Below, one piece after another: positions 26,765 through 38,283 of a DNA stretch of 64,000 bases. This DNA comes from Sphingomonas cannabina. GTDB taxonomy: Bacteria > Pseudomonadota > Alphaproteobacteria > Sphingomonadales > Sphingomonadaceae. Numbering within the stretch: position 1 is the first letter of the stretch; each line of letters starts with the position of its first letter. The translations under genes were made by a program, and so were the position numbers. The notes below the pieces were generated by a model. The model saw only the letters and a program-made list of their open reading frames with translations, was not told the DNA's origin and searched no databases. The stretch is from NCBI RefSeq assembly GCF_021391395.1, contig NZ_CP090059.1, positions 977,001-1,041,000 on the forward strand, read 5' to 3'.

Positions 26765-28386
26765 TGACGAGCCCGCTCGATCGACTGCTTGCCCGCGAAC
26801 GGTGGCGCGAACGCAGGAATCTCCGGCATGCCGCCGCGCTTGCCGCGCTGGTGTGCGGAGCGTCGGTCGTGCTGCTGGGGCTCTCCGGCTGGTTCATCAC
26901 CGCCGCTGCGCTGGCGGGCGCTGCCGGGCTCGCCGCGGCACAGGCATTCAACTACATGCTGCCGAGCGCCGCGATCCGCCTGCTCGCGATCGTCCGCACC
27001 GGCGCGCGCTATGGCGAGGCGCTGGCCGGCCATGCGGCATCGCTCCGCGCGCTCGCGAGGATCAGGCCGGTCCTGTTCCGCGCTATCACCGCCGCACCGG
27101 TTGCCCATGCCCTCACCTATTCGGCCGGCGACGCGAGCGCGCGCCTTGTCAACGACGTCGCGGCGGTGGAGCAGGACATGGTCCGCCGCTCGGCCGTATC
27201 GGGAGCCACCGCGGCGGCGATAACGGGGATTGGTCTCGTCCTGATGGGCGGATGGGCCGCGGCACTCGGCACCTTGCTATGCCTTGTCGCGACGCTGATG
27301 CTCGGCGCCCGGCTGGCGCGGCGGATCGAGGCGCCGGGGCGCGAGGTCCAGCACGCCAACGGCCAGCTGAAGCACCTGCTCGGCGAGCTGGCGGAGGCCG
27401 CACCGGAATTGCGCTGCTATACCCTGGAAGGCTGGGCGAGCGCGACCGTCTCCGAAGCGAGCCGGAGGCTCGCGGACGCGCAGGTCGCCAAGGCGCGCGC
27501 CTCCGGCTGGTTCACCTTGCTGCAGGCGAGCGCGATCGCGACTGCCGCCGGCACGGCGCTGTCGCTTGCCGCACCCTCCGGCGCGCCGGTGGCGGCACTC
27601 GCCGCGCTGGCCGCGGCGATGGCGATCGACGGCGCCGCGCCGCTGCTGCGCCGTTTCGCGGAACGCGGATCGGTGCGTCAGGCCGAAGATCGCCTGGCCG
27701 CGATATTGGTCGAAGGATGCCAGCAACAGGATGTCCGCCTCGCCCTCGACGGCGAAGCTTCGCTGCAATTCCTCCGCCCGGCGTCCTCACGGTTGGTTTC
27801 GGGCGAGCGGATCGCCCTCGTCGGAAATTCCGGCAGCGGAAAGACCAGTCTGGTCGAGCAGCTCCTGGGGCTCCGTGTCGCTCCTCCGGGGCGGGCGAAG
27901 CTGAATGGCATCGACATCGCCTATCTTCCGCTCGAGACGCTGCGCAGTGCCTTCGCCTGGTTGCCGCAGGACGCGATGCTGCTTGCCGGAACCGTTCGCG
28001 ACAATCTGCTGCTGGCCGATCCCGATGCGACCGACGAGCGGCTCTGGCAGGCGCTTCACGATGCTGCGCTCGACGGCCGAATCGCGGCGTTGCTGCACGG
28101 GCTGGATACCTGGATCGGAGACAACGGCAGCCGGCTCTCCGGCGGTGAGCGCCGGAGGCTCGCGCTGGCACGCGCCTATCTCGTGGACGCGCCCTGGCTG
28201 CTGCTCGATGAGCCGACCGAGGGGCTGGACGTCGCAACCGAAGCCTCCATCGCCGATCGTTTGACACGACGGCTTGACCGGACCGGCCAAGGATTGGTGC
28301 TGGTCAGCCACCGGCGTGACCTCATCCAGGCTTGCGCCAACAGCATGGTCGCCATCGCGCCGGAGCGGCTCGGCGAAGCCGCTTGA
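26764..28386 (+). CDS. cydC: Cysteine/glutathione ABC exporter subunit CydC
   Basis: Second half of the CydDC exporter, 540 residues. The transmembrane domain (VLLGLSGWFITAAALAGAAGLAAAQAFNYMLPSAAIRLLAIVRTGARYGE) carries the typical CydC start, and the ATPase has GNSGSGKTS, WLPQDAMLLAGTVRDNL, LSGGERRRLALARAYL and LLLDEPTEGLD. Start by overlap with cydD; a GTG three bases earlier is also possible. Located divergently to cydABX, whose oxidase it helps assemble. Confidence 0.9.
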   Translation: MTSPLDRLLARERWRERRNLRHAAALAALVCGASVVLLGLSGWFITAAALAGAAGLAAAQAFNYMLPSAAIRLLAIVRTGARYGEALAGHAASLRALARIRPVLFRAITAAPVAHALTYSAGDASARLVNDVAAVEQDMVRRSAVSGATAAAITGIGLVLMGGWAAALGTLLCLVATLMLGARLARRIEAPGREVQHANGQLKHLLGELAEAAPELRCYTLEGWASATVSEASRRLADAQVAKARASGWFTLLQASAIATAAGTALSLAAPSGAPVAALAALAAAMAIDGAAPLLRRFAERGSVRQAEDRLAAILVEGCQQQDVRLALDGEASLQFLRPASSRLVSGERIALVGNSGSGKTSLVEQLLGLRVAPPGRAKLNGIDIAYLPLETLRSAFAWLPQDAMLLAGTVRDNLLLADPDATDERLWQALHDAALDGRIAALLHGLDTWIGDNGSRLSGGERRRLALARAYLVDAPWLLLDEPTEGLDVATEASIADRLTRRLDRTGQGLVLVSHRRDLIQACANSMVAIAPERLGEAA

Positions 28387-28536
28387 TCAGACCTCGTCCG
28401 CAGTCGACGCGCTGACGGGCTGTTCTGGCGCGGCGCGATGCGCCGACGTCGAGATGCTCCGTAGGTGGAGGAGTGCGTCGAAATCCGGGAGGAACGCTCG
28501 GTCGCGGGTCATCGGGAAGCTCCCGCAGCAGGGCCC

Positions 28537-28552
28537 TCCGGGATTCTCCTGA
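28537..28552. promoter_or_regulatory. Candidate FixJ-like site a
   Basis: TCCGGGATTCTCCTGA, upstream of the small gene at 28609. Its first 13 bases match the reverse strand of the site at 31599-31614. Confidence 0.4.
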
Positions 28553-28580
28553 TGCAGCGCATTATCGTCACGGCCTAGCC

Positions 28581-28596
28581 TTGGGCAAAATCCCCG
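28581..28596. promoter_or_regulatory. Candidate FixJ-like site b
   Basis: TTGGGCAAAATCCCCG; 14 of 15 bases match the reverse strand of the site at 51530-51545 (TTGCGCAAAATCCCC). Very close to the ATG at 28609, so it may act by repression or serve another gene. Confidence 0.35.
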
Positions 28597-28608
28597 AGGA
28601 GCGATGCC

Positions 28609-28827
28609 ATGACCGAATCCCCTGCCGAACTGTCCCGCCGCCCGCTGGAGCCGCTGCTCGCGCTGCAGCCCGGCTATATTCCGATGATCCTGTTCACGGC
28701 ATGGTGGAACGCTGCGCTGAACGCCTGGTGGCCGCCATGCGCGATATGCTCGGTGGATCGCGATCACTGCGATCTCCCGGTCCCCGAAGCGATCGAACGG
28801 ACGGGCGAACACGCCTTGTTCGTCTGA
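28609..28827 (+). CDS. Small hypothetical protein
   Basis: 72 residues, MTESPAELSRRPLEPLLALQPGYIPMILFTAWWNAALNAWWPPCAICSVDRDHCDLPVPEAIERTGEHALFV. A GAGGAG ribosome site precedes the ATG. The central Trp-rich amphipathic segment (LFTAWWNAALNAWW) could associate with membrane. There are three Cys residues but no known metal motif. First gene before a universal stress protein, probably co-regulated. Family not recognised. Confidence 0.55.
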   Translation: MTESPAELSRRPLEPLLALQPGYIPMILFTAWWNAALNAWWPPCAICSVDRDHCDLPVPEAIERTGEHALFV

Positions 28828-28853
28828 CCCGACCCCATGCCCTTGCGCCGGCC

Positions 28854-28869
28854 TAAGGGAAATTCCGAA
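28854..28869. promoter_or_regulatory. Candidate FixJ-like site c
   Basis: TAAGGGAAATTCCGAA, 49 bp before the usp start at 28919. From memory it closely resembles the TAAGGGAAATTACTTA-type site bound by FixJ at rhizobial fixK. The best single member of the motif family. Confidence 0.55.
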
Positions 28870-28918
28870 CTGCGCGGCTTGCGGGCGAATGCTCCAACAG
28901 GCGCGAAGGGAAGAGCTC

Positions 28919-29740
28919 ATGATCAAGGATATCCTCGCCGTCGTCGAAGATCCGGAAAAGGCCGCTCCGGTCGTCAATGCCGCGATCGCGTTCGCGGAGC
29001 AGCATGGTGCGCATCTGGAGATCGCCGTGCTGACGCCCGGGCCGGTGATCAGTCCGGCGCTGGTTCCCCTGGGAGGTCTCTACGTCCCTGATCCCGTGCT
29101 GGAGCGAGACGCGAAAGCCGATGTCGCCGCAGTCGAGAGACTTGCCGCGCGCGCCACATGCCCGGTCTCCGTCTTCAGCCTTCGCGACGACGTCGCCTGG
29201 CTCGCCGGCGATGTCCGCCACATGGGGGAGATCGCCGACCTGATCATGATCGGCACCGCCGCCACCTGGGAGCTGCACTGGCTCCGCCGGCGGGTACTCG
29301 AAACGTTGATCCTCTCAACCGGCACGCCGATCCTGATCCTGCCGCCGGAGCGAAGGCTGATGCAGGTCCGTCATGCGGTGCTTGGCTGGAAGCCCTCGGC
29401 AGAAGCCACGCGAGCACTGCACGACCTTGCGGCGATGGTCTCGCCTGGCGCGCTGGTCGATGTCGTCACGATCGGCGCGACGTCGCAACAAGACGGCGAG
29501 CGCGCCGGCACCGAGGTGGTCCGTCATCTGATCCGTCACGGACTCGCGCCGGAACTCCACGATCTGCACGAACCGGACCGCTCCGAGGCTGCCACCCTCC
29601 AGGCGTTCACGGCTCAGGTGAGCGCCGATCTGCTCGCGATCGGCGGCTTCGCCCATTCGCGGATGCGCGAAGCGGTGCTGGGCGGCGTCACGCGCGACGT
29701 GATCGACGCCTCCTACGTACCCGTCCTGCTCTCCCACTGA
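28919..29740 (+). CDS. Universal stress protein, two tandem Usp domains
   Basis: 273-residue UspA-superfamily protein (MIKDILAVVEDPEKAAPVVNAAIAFAEQHGAHLEIAVL...; second domain VRHAVLGWKPSAEATRALHDLAAM...). The C-terminal segment GGFAHSRMREAVLGGVTRDVIDASYVPVLLSH corresponds to the ATP-binding loop, but the GxxG spacing is degenerate, so nucleotide binding is doubtful. Its closest relative in the window is the protein at 58179-59006, which shares the MIKDxL start and PVLLSH end. A GGGAAGAG ribosome site precedes it. Usps of this type are typical of oxygen-limitation regulons. Confidence 0.9.
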   Translation: MIKDILAVVEDPEKAAPVVNAAIAFAEQHGAHLEIAVLTPGPVISPALVPLGGLYVPDPVLERDAKADVAAVERLAARATCPVSVFSLRDDVAWLAGDVRHMGEIADLIMIGTAATWELHWLRRRVLETLILSTGTPILILPPERRLMQVRHAVLGWKPSAEATRALHDLAAMVSPGALVDVVTIGATSQQDGERAGTEVVRHLIRHGLAPELHDLHEPDRSEAATLQAFTAQVSADLLAIGGFAHSRMREAVLGGVTRDVIDASYVPVLLSH

Positions 29741-29751
29741 GAGGTGTATCC

Positions 29752-30132
29752 ATGGCCTGGTACATGATCCGGCTCGATCTCGCGCGATCCGATGCGCATC
29801 CGGACGGTTCGCACGAGCATTGCTATCTACTCCGCCTTCCGCTCGACGAGCGCGGGCTCATCGATCCCGCGGCCGCGCGCGCCGATCCCCGCCGGGCAAC
29901 GGTGCTGCGGTCGCGACCAGACGCGCCCGAGCAGGCTGGTCATCTCGGCCGCAGGGATGGCCGATGGGTGTTCTCCTATGCGCCTGGCGACGGCGACGAC
30001 GAGACCTTGTTCCACCTCGAGACCCATCCGCTGCGGCCGGGGGATTTCGTCACCATCACCGATCGCCGTGGGGAGGCGCAGTGCTTCGAGGTGAGCTCCT
30101 GCGAGCCCGTCGGCGAGGCCTTGGCCGGGTAG
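29752..30132 (+). CDS. Hypothetical protein linked to usp
   Basis: 126 residues: MAWYMIRLDLARSDAHPDGSHEHCYLLRLPLDERGLIDPAAARADPRRATVLRSRPDAPEQAGHLGRRDGRWVFSYAPGDGDDETLFHLETHPLRPGDFVTITDRRGEAQCFEVSSCEPVG. Eleven bases after the usp stop, with a GAGAGGTG ribosome site, so co-transcribed. No signal peptide or membrane segment; the pattern suggests a compact beta-rich domain. I recognise conserved-looking coding but no named family. Confidence 0.7.
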   Translation: MAWYMIRLDLARSDAHPDGSHEHCYLLRLPLDERGLIDPAAARADPRRATVLRSRPDAPEQAGHLGRRDGRWVFSYAPGDGDDETLFHLETHPLRPGDFVTITDRRGEAQCFEVSSCEPVGEALAG

Positions 30133-30246
30133 CGGCGGGCGTGACGATGCACCGGATCGGCATCACGCTCGAACGTCGACGCTCCGCGTGAAGCATACCG
30201 TGTGGTGAGGCGGACTTTGGCGGTCGGGAGGCTTGCCGATCCGAAA

Positions 30247-30500
30247 TCCTTCGTGTCTTTCCCGATCGTCCGATGGGGAGGAGAGGTTCGACGTCGAAGC
30301 CGAGTGCGTGATGCGCGACACGTCACGCGAAGCCGGTCTGAATCCCATTCCGATGGGGTAGCCGTCGCGCTGATCGCCAGCATCCTGTTCAAGCTGTGGG
30401 CCGCGATCGGCCTGGGATGAGTCGGCGCATCGGCAGCGGATCATCGGACTGCGGCGCGACTTTGCATCACGGCGTGATCGCGACCTTCAGCACGCCGTCG
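30247..30500. repeat. Diverged segmental duplication, copy B
   Basis: Counterpart of 21700-21955. It fills most of the 334-bp gap between the hypothetical gene at 29752 and the alcohol dehydrogenase. Apart from the broken small-ORF copy (30311-30420), nothing else is seen in the gap. The right part is the real 3' end of the dehydrogenase. Confidence 0.7.
30311..30420 (+). pseudogene. Decayed copy of the 41-residue membrane protein
   Basis: Begins MRDTSREAGLNPIPMG and hits TAG after 16 codons. The hydrophobic end continues in another frame as VAVALIASILFKLWAAIGLG. Compared with the intact copy at 21759 it lacks about 15 bases of the membrane segment, which explains the shift. Not expected to make the full peptide. 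Confidence 0.65.
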
Positions 30501-31543
30501 CGCTGGTGGCCGAACAGGTCGTAGGCGGTTTCGATCTCGTCGAGTCCGAAGCGATGTGTCACCAGCGCCGCGGTATCGACCCGGCCGCTCTCGACCATCG
30601 CCATCAGCCGGCGCATCCGTTCCTTGCCGCCAGGGCAGAGCGTGGTGACGATCCGGTGGTCGCCAAGCCCGGCGGCGAAGGCGTCGAGCGGGATGCGTAG
30701 ATCCTCAGAATAGACGCCGAGCGACGACAGCGTGCCGCCCGGGCGGAGCGCGCGCAGCGCCCATTCGAAGGTCTGCTGACGGCCGAGCGCCTCGATCGCG
30801 ACGTCGACGCCGCGGCCCTTGGTGATCCGATGGATGGCGCCCACCGGATCCTCCTTGGTGAAGTCCACCACATGATCGGCGCCCAGCCGCCGCGAGATGG
30901 CAGCGCGCGCCGGCACCGATTCGACGGCGATGATCTCGGCGGCGCCCATCAGCCGTGCGCCTGCGGTGGCGCACAGGCCGATCGGTCCCTGCGCGAACAC
31001 CGCGACGGTGTCGCCGATGCGGATGCGGCCGGCCTCGGCGCCGCCGAACCCCGTCGACATGATGTCGGGGCACATCAGCACCTGCTCGTCGCTGAGGCCG
31101 TCGGGGATCGGTGCCAGGTTCGCCATCGCGTCTGGCACGAGCAGATAGTCGGCCTGGGCGCCGTCGATAGTATTGCCGAAGCGCCAGCCGCCCATGGCCT
31201 TGAACCCGTGCGGTCCGTCCTGGCCATCCTGCGAGCCGCAGCCGCACAGCGAGGCGTTCGACCAGCCCGACGGCGTGATCGCGCCGGCGATGACGCGCTG
31301 GCCTTCGTGGTAGCCGCGCACCGCCGAGCCGAGCTTCTCGATCACGCCGACCGGCTCATGGCCGATGGTGAGCCCCGAGGCGACCGGATACTCGCCCTTG
31401 AGGATATGGATGTCGGTGCCGCAGATCGTGGTGGTGGTGATGCGGACCAGCGCATCGAGCGGCCCGACCTCGGGGATGAGCTTCTCGCCCAGCACGATCC
31501 TGCCGGGCTCGATGAAGATCGTCGCGCGCATTGTATCGGCCAT
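30467..31543 (-). CDS. Zinc-dependent alcohol dehydrogenase, NADP-type medium chain
   Basis: 358-residue medium-chain dehydrogenase that probably interconverts alcohols and aldehydes or ketones. Catalytic-zinc ligands are in ICGTDIH and IGHEPVG, with the Asp in CPDIMSTGF. The structural-zinc cysteine cluster is absent; that region (AITPSGWSNASLCGCGSQDGQDGPHGFKAMGGWRFGNTIDG) resembles the Clostridium beijerinckii/Thermoanaerobacter secondary alcohol dehydrogenases. Rossmann segment AQGPIGLCATAGARLMGA. Possibly a fermentative NAD(P)H sink under low oxygen. A candidate regulatory site lies about 55 bp upstream. Confidence 0.9.
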   Translation of the reverse strand: MADTMRATIFIEPGRIVLGEKLIPEVGPLDALVRITTTTICGTDIHILKGEYPVASGLTIGHEPVGVIEKLGSAVRGYHEGQRVIAGAITPSGWSNASLCGCGSQDGQDGPHGFKAMGGWRFGNTIDGAQADYLLVPDAMANLAPIPDGLSDEQVLMCPDIMSTGFGGAEAGRIRIGDTVAVFAQGPIGLCATAGARLMGAAEIIAVESVPARAAISRRLGADHVVDFTKEDPVGAIHRITKGRGVDVAIEALGRQQTFEWALRALRPGGTLSSLGVYSEDLRIPLDAFAAGLGDHRIVTTLCPGGKERMRRLMAMVESGRVDTAALVTHRFGLDEIETAYDLFGHQRDGVLKVAITP

Positions 31544-31598
31544 GATGTCTCTCCTCAGGCAAGACGGGGAGCATAGGCTCCCGCCGCGTCGGGCTCGC

Positions 31599-31614
31599 TT
31601 CGGAGAATCCCGGA
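31599..31614. promoter_or_regulatory. Candidate FixJ-like site d
   Basis: TTCGGAGAATCCCGGA (minus: TCCGGGATTCTCCGAA), 56 bp upstream of the alcohol dehydrogenase start. Confidence 0.5.
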
Positions 31615-31623
31615 TACGCGGCG

Positions 31624-32894
31624 CTAGGCGAGCACGAACGCCAGCCCGATCAGTCCCGTGGCCAGGGCCAGGGGCGCCGCCGCTGCGGCGCCGCCGCGGC
31701 CGCGCGCGAACGCAAGCGTGATCCCCGCCTTCACCGCCATGTTGAGCGCGACCGGCAGCGCCAGCGCGCTGGCGAGATTTGCGGAGGCGGGTCCGATCGG
31801 CAGGCCCGCGAAGACGATCACCGCGGCATCGACATCGGCGAGGCCGGTCAGCCCGAGCACGACGGCGCTGCCCATATGACCATAATGGTCGAGCGCCCAG
31901 CGGCTCGCGAGCGCGGTGAGCGCGACGAGCAGGGCTAGGCCGATCGCGCCGGCGAGCTCGAGCGGGTTGTCGAGCGCAACCGCCGTCGGCTGGTCGTCGG
32001 ACGCCCCCCGCGTCCGCCACGCCGTCGCGGCAAGGAGCAGCAGGAAGGGCGGCACGAAGACGATCGCCAACCGCCCGAGGGCATGCGGCGCGAGGAGAGC
32101 GACCAGCAGCAGCACGCGGGCGATGCTGATCGCGGAGGCGAGCGCGATGCCGGCATTGAGCGCCCGGTCGGCGCCGTTGGCGCCGGTCAGGCGGCGCGCG
32201 AAGGTCGCGGTCACCGCGGTCGAGGACACGATCGCGCCGCACGCGGCGGTCAGGAGCATGCCGCGAGTCGCCTCGGCGCGGCGCGCCACGACATAGCCGA
32301 CGAACGACAGGCCGCAGACCAGCACGATGACCAGCAGCAGCTGATGAGGGTTCCAGGCGCCGTAGGGACCGAGGGGCCGGTCCGGCGCCAGCGGCAGCAG
32401 GACGAGCGCGAGGATGGCGAAGCGGGCGGCGGCGCGCAGCTCTTCGCCGCTCATATCCTTGAGCAGGTGATGCAGGTTCTGCCGCATCGACAGCAGCAGC
32501 ATCAGCGCGGCCGCGCAGGCGAGCGCCTCGACCGGGCGGCCGCTTACGGCCAAGGCGCCGAGCCCGAGCACGCTCAGCCCGGCGAGCGCGCTGGTCGCGC
32601 TTCGGCCGGTCTCGACGCCGCTCTGGCGGACATAGCCGATGGCAAGGACGGCGCCGCATGCGCCGATCAGCACGGCCATCGCTGCCGCCGGCAGCAAGGC
32701 GGCGATGCCGCCCAGCACACCCAGCACCGCGAAGGTTCGGATTCCGGCGACGCGGGTGCCGCTCGGGTCGTCGCGGTCGCTCCAGCCGCGCTCGAGGCCG
32801 ATCAGCAGGCCGATCGCCAGCGCATAGCCGAGCGGCAGCAGGACGTCCCACGCCGGCGTGGCCAGGAGCGCCGGGGAGGTCTCCACCGGTGTGC

Positions 32895-32898
<4 letters not shown>
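31624..32898 (-). CDS. MgtC/DUF4010 family membrane protein
   Basis: 424-residue polytopic inner-membrane protein. The N-terminal MgtC/SapB-like domain (LPLGYALAIGLLIGLERGWSDRDDPSGTRVAGIRTFAVLGVLGGIAALL) is joined to a C-terminal DUF4010 part with about eight more helices. MgtC-type proteins help bacteria cope with low magnesium and with stress, in part by affecting ATP synthase. The start overlaps the stop of the P-type ATPase gene by four bases (ATGA), so the gene is translated with it. Transport activity is not proven for the family. Confidence 0.88.
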
Positions 32899-35512
<2,614 letters not shown>

Positions 35513-35516
<4 letters not shown>

Positions 35517-35941
35517 GCGCGGACCACCATGACCGAGCAGCGGGCATGGCGGACCACGCGCGCGGCGGTGCTGCCGAGGAGGACGTCCGTCATCGCCGGG
35601 CGATGCGAAGCCAGCACGATCAGGTCGGTGCCGGCGCGCTCGGCGATCGCCACGATCGTGCCGGCGACGGCGCCGGCCTCGACGCGATGCGCGACCTCCC
35701 CGGCGCCGGTCACCGAGGCCGCGAGGGCGGCGAGCCGCGCTTCGGCGGTGGCGATGATCTCGCGGCAGGCGATCGCCGACCATTGCGCATCGAGGGTCAA
35801 CTGCGTGTCGGGGACGACGGCCGCGAGGGTGAGGCTGGCGCCGAAGCAGCGGCATAGCGCTACGGCAGTGGACAGCGCCTTGGCCCAGGAGTTCGGCTGG
35901 TCAAGGTCGACCGGAACGAGAATGCTGCGATACATGGCCAT
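35513..35941 (-). CDS. Universal stress protein, single domain
   Basis: 142-residue Usp (MAMYRSILVPVDLDQPNSWAKALSTAVALCRCFGASLTLAAVVP...AERAGTDLIVLASHRPAMTDVLLGSTAARVVRHARCSVMVVRA). The C-terminal loop keeps LLGST but the first glycines of the ATP motif are replaced (ASHRP), so ATP binding is uncertain. Leads the Usp-ATPase-MgtC operon; its stop overlaps the ATPase start by four bases. A second Met at codon 3 is an alternative start. Confidence 0.92.
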
Positions 35942-36060
35942 CCATGCCTTTTCCGCGGGGACGCTGAGGATTTGCGGGGTAGCCTAGCGGGCGACGCGGT
36001 CGCGTCAGTTGGTGATATTACCTAAAGCCGCGGGACGAATCCGCGGGCAGGAGGGCATCG

Positions 36061-36762
36061 ATGACCAGGCTCAAGGCCCATGTCGAACGGCATACGATCG
36101 CGCGGGTCGGCTGGCTGCGCGCCGCCGTGCTCGGCGCCAACGACGGGATCGTCTCGACGGGCAGCCTGATCGTCGGTGTCGCGGCATCGGACGCCGACAA
36201 GGGCGGCGTGCTGCTGGCCGGCGTCGCGGCGCTGGTCGCCGGGGCGATGTCGATGGCCGCCGGCGAATATGTCTCGGTCAGCTCTCAAGCGGACAACGAG
36301 CGCGCCAATCTCGCCAAGGAGCGGCGCGAGTTGGCCGAGCAGCCCGAGTTCGAACATGAGGAGCTTGCGGCGATCTATGTGGCGCGCGGCCTGGACCGTG
36401 CGCTGGCGCACCAGGTCGCCGACCAGCTGATGGCCAAGGATGCACTCGCCGCGCATGCGCAGGACGAGCTCGGCATTTCCGACATATCGACCGCCCGCCC
36501 GCTCCAGGCCGCCTTCACCTCGGCAACGACCTTCAGCGCGGGCGCAGCCGCGCCGCTGCTCGCCGTCGCGCTCGCGCCGCATGCGCTGGTGATCCCGGTG
36601 GTGGTCGGCGCATCGCTCGTCTGCCTGGCGGTGCTGGGCGCGCTCGGCGCCAAGGCCGGCGACGCGCCGCCGCTTCGCTCGGTGCTGCGGGTGACGTTCT
36701 GGGGGGCGCTCGCGATGGCGATCACCGCGGCGGTCGGACATTTGGCAGGCGCCGCGGTCTAG
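36061..36762 (+). CDS. VIT-family (CCC1/VIT1-like) metal transporter
   Basis: 233-residue membrane protein (VERHTIARVGWLRAAVLGANDGIVSTGSLIVGVAASDADKGGVLLAGVAALVAGAMSMAAGEYVSVSSQADNERANLAKERRELAEQPEFEHEELAAIYVARGL...). ANDGIVS and AMSMAAGEYVSVSSQ are signatures of the vacuolar iron transporter family, which moves Fe/Mn. The Glu-rich loop (RRELAEQPEFEHEELA) is the cytosolic metal-binding segment. It converges with and slightly overlaps the truncated haemoglobin gene (36759-36762). Confidence 0.92.
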   Translation: MTRLKAHVERHTIARVGWLRAAVLGANDGIVSTGSLIVGVAASDADKGGVLLAGVAALVAGAMSMAAGEYVSVSSQADNERANLAKERRELAEQPEFEHEELAAIYVARGLDRALAHQVADQLMAKDALAAHAQDELGISDISTARPLQAAFTSATTFSAGAAAPLLAVALAPHALVIPVVVGASLVCLAVLGALGAKAGDAPPLRSVLRVTFWGALAMAITAAVGHLAGAAV

Positions 36763-37160
36763 GCGCGATCCGCTGCGCGGCATGCAGCACGCCGGTCGCG
36801 GTAGAATTGCATGCCGAGCTGAAGGCTTTCGGCGATGCGATCGGCTTTGTCCTGGAATGCGGCGGCGGCCTCGGCTGTCAGCAGTTCGGCGGCAGTCTGG
36901 CGCCAGAGTCCCAGCCAACGCGCGAAATTCTCGGACGTCATATGCTGCTCGTGTCGGACGTGGGCGGTCATCGGCTGGCCCTTGTAGCGGCCGCTGGTGA
37001 GCATGACCGAGGACCAGAACGCCTGCAGCTTATCGATGTGGTGCGGCCAATCCTCGATCGCGCCGTTGAAGATCGGTCCGAGCATCGCATCCTTGCGGAT
37101 GCGGTCGTAGAATGCCGGAACAAGCCGATGGATATCGTCTTCGGTGATGGATGCGGGCAT
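36759..37160 (-). CDS. Group III truncated haemoglobin
   Basis: 133-residue 2-on-2 globin (MPASITEDDIHRLVPAFYDRIRKDAMLGPIFNGAIEDWPHHIDKLQAFWSSVMLTSGRYKGQPMTAHVRHEQHMTSENFARWLGLWRQTAAELL). The proximal haem His is His70 or His73 in VRHEQH. FW in the E helix and the RWLxLW block after the F helix point to group III, which in other bacteria acts in NO or O2 handling under microaerobiosis. One base separates it from the receiver gene upstream. Confidence 0.88.
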   Translation of the reverse strand: MPASITEDDIHRLVPAFYDRIRKDAMLGPIFNGAIEDWPHHIDKLQAFWSSVMLTSGRYKGQPMTAHVRHEQHMTSENFARWLGLWRQTAAELLTAEAAAAFQDKADRIAESLQLGMQFYRDRRAACRAADRA

Positions 37161-37161
37161 C

Positions 37162-37512
37162 TCAGGCAGCCTCGGTTTGCAGGATGCGGCGCAGCGCGCG
37201 CGTCAGCTCGTCGCCGAGCAGGGGCTTCTCGATGATGGTGGCGCCAAGGGCGCCGGCCCGCCGCCGCAGGGCGGCCCCCGGATTGGTGGCGAGCAGCAGG
37301 GCCGGTGCATTGCAGCCGCCGGCGCGAAGCGATGCGAGCAGATCCAGCCCGCCGCCGCGGCAGGCCTGGTCGATCACCAGGCAGGTGGCGGACGGATTGG
37401 CTGCCGCCAGTCCGTCCGCCACCTGAAACCCTTCGAGCGAGAGGGCGAACTGGAGCGAGGCCAGGACCGAGGCGTCGCTGATGAACAGCAGGATCGAATT
37501 CTCCGCCGTCAT
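37162..37512 (-). CDS. Single-domain response regulator
   Basis: 116-residue receiver-only protein. The phosphoacceptor is Asp48 (LVIDQA), with Thr76 and Lys96 (IIEKPL) in place. The acidic pocket has only one Asp (Asp13, FISDAS) instead of the usual pair, so phosphorylation may be weak. No output domain. It lies between the alternative oxidase (upstream) and truncated haemoglobin genes on one strand, close to fixLJ, and may modulate that relay. Confidence 0.8.
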   Translation of the reverse strand: MTAENSILLFISDASVLASLQFALSLEGFQVADGLAAANPSATCLVIDQACRGGGLDLLASLRAGGCNAPALLLATNPGAALRRRAGALGATIIEKPLLGDELTRALRRILQTEAA

Positions 37513-37536
37513 GTCCTGTCCTCGCCACCGCCCGGT

Positions 37537-38226
37537 TCAGGCGGCCCGCTTCCAATTGGGCTCGAGCGTCGCATGCGGCGGGGAGGCGGCGACGGCGCCG
37601 ACCGGCAGCCCGGCAAGCTCGTTGGCGAAACCGTGATTGACGTCGCGGTGGTGCGCTTCGTCGGCGCGGACCACGAGCACCACGTCGCGCAGCGTCGCGT
37701 CCTCGGGCAGGCTCCAGTAGCGCTTGGCGATCTCGGGCGCCGGCAGGTTCTCGCTGCGCCCTTCGTCGATCTCGGCGAGATAATGGGTGTAGCTGATCAC
37801 CGCCTCCTCCTCGAAATAGCCGACCACCCGGTGCGCTGTCTTCGAACTGACGAGATAGAGGCCGAAGAAGAATAGATAGAATACCCACTGCACGCCGATG
37901 ATCACGGCCCGCTCGAAGAAGGTGGGCTTGGAGATCTCGATGAAGGTCATCAGGTGCATGCGCTCATTTTCGGCTTCGTCCATGAGCGTCTTGATCCAGC
38001 CCCTGTCGTCGCACATGCGGCGCAGGCAGGCGAGGTGGTTGATCGTCGCGCCGACCATCCCCGGAACGGCGGCAACCGTTTCCAGAACGACGGCGCGATG
38101 GCCGTAACGCTCGGCGAAGAAGGTGTCGGCGGTCCAGCGCAGCACCTTGGTGAAGGCGAAGGCGATCCGGTCCGACAGGCCCTTGGGCTGGTGATGGATG
38201 CCGAGATCGATGAACGGTGGGATCAT
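37537..38226 (-). CDS. aox: Alternative (cyanide-insensitive) quinol oxidase
   Basis: 229-residue diiron oxidase that passes quinol electrons to O2 without proton pumping. The four-helix ligands are all visible: Glu49 (VLETVA), Glu88 and His91 (ENERMHLM), the EEEAV block (139-143) and Glu190/His193 ([12 protein letters not shown]). The ATG at 38226 is preferred to one 18 bp upstream because a GGAGACC ribosome site fits it. Rare in bacteria outside alphaproteobacteria and relatives. Divergent from fixL (131 bp) with a candidate site between, which suggests oxygen or NO control. Confidence 0.92.
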   Translation of the reverse strand: MIPPFIDLGIHHQPKGLSDRIAFAFTKVLRWTADTFFAERYGHRAVVLETVAAVPGMVGATINHLACLRRMCDDRGWIKTLMDEAENERMHLMTFIEISKPTFFERAVIIGVQWVFYLFFFGLYLVSSKTAHRVVGYFEEEAVISYTHYLAEIDEGRSENLPAPEIAKRYWSLPEDATLRDVVLVVRADEAHHRDVNHGFANELAGLPVGAVAASPPHATLEPNWKRAA

Positions 38227-38283
38227 GGTTGGTCTCCGTGGCACTCGTTTGCCGGTGTCCGGCCTCTATGATCCCGAGGCCAA

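Noticed and set aside
30311..30420. In-frame TAG read as an unusual amino acid in the small membrane protein
   Set aside because: The copy also has a frameshift and a deletion relative to 21759-21884, so decay explains it; no recoding element is seen.
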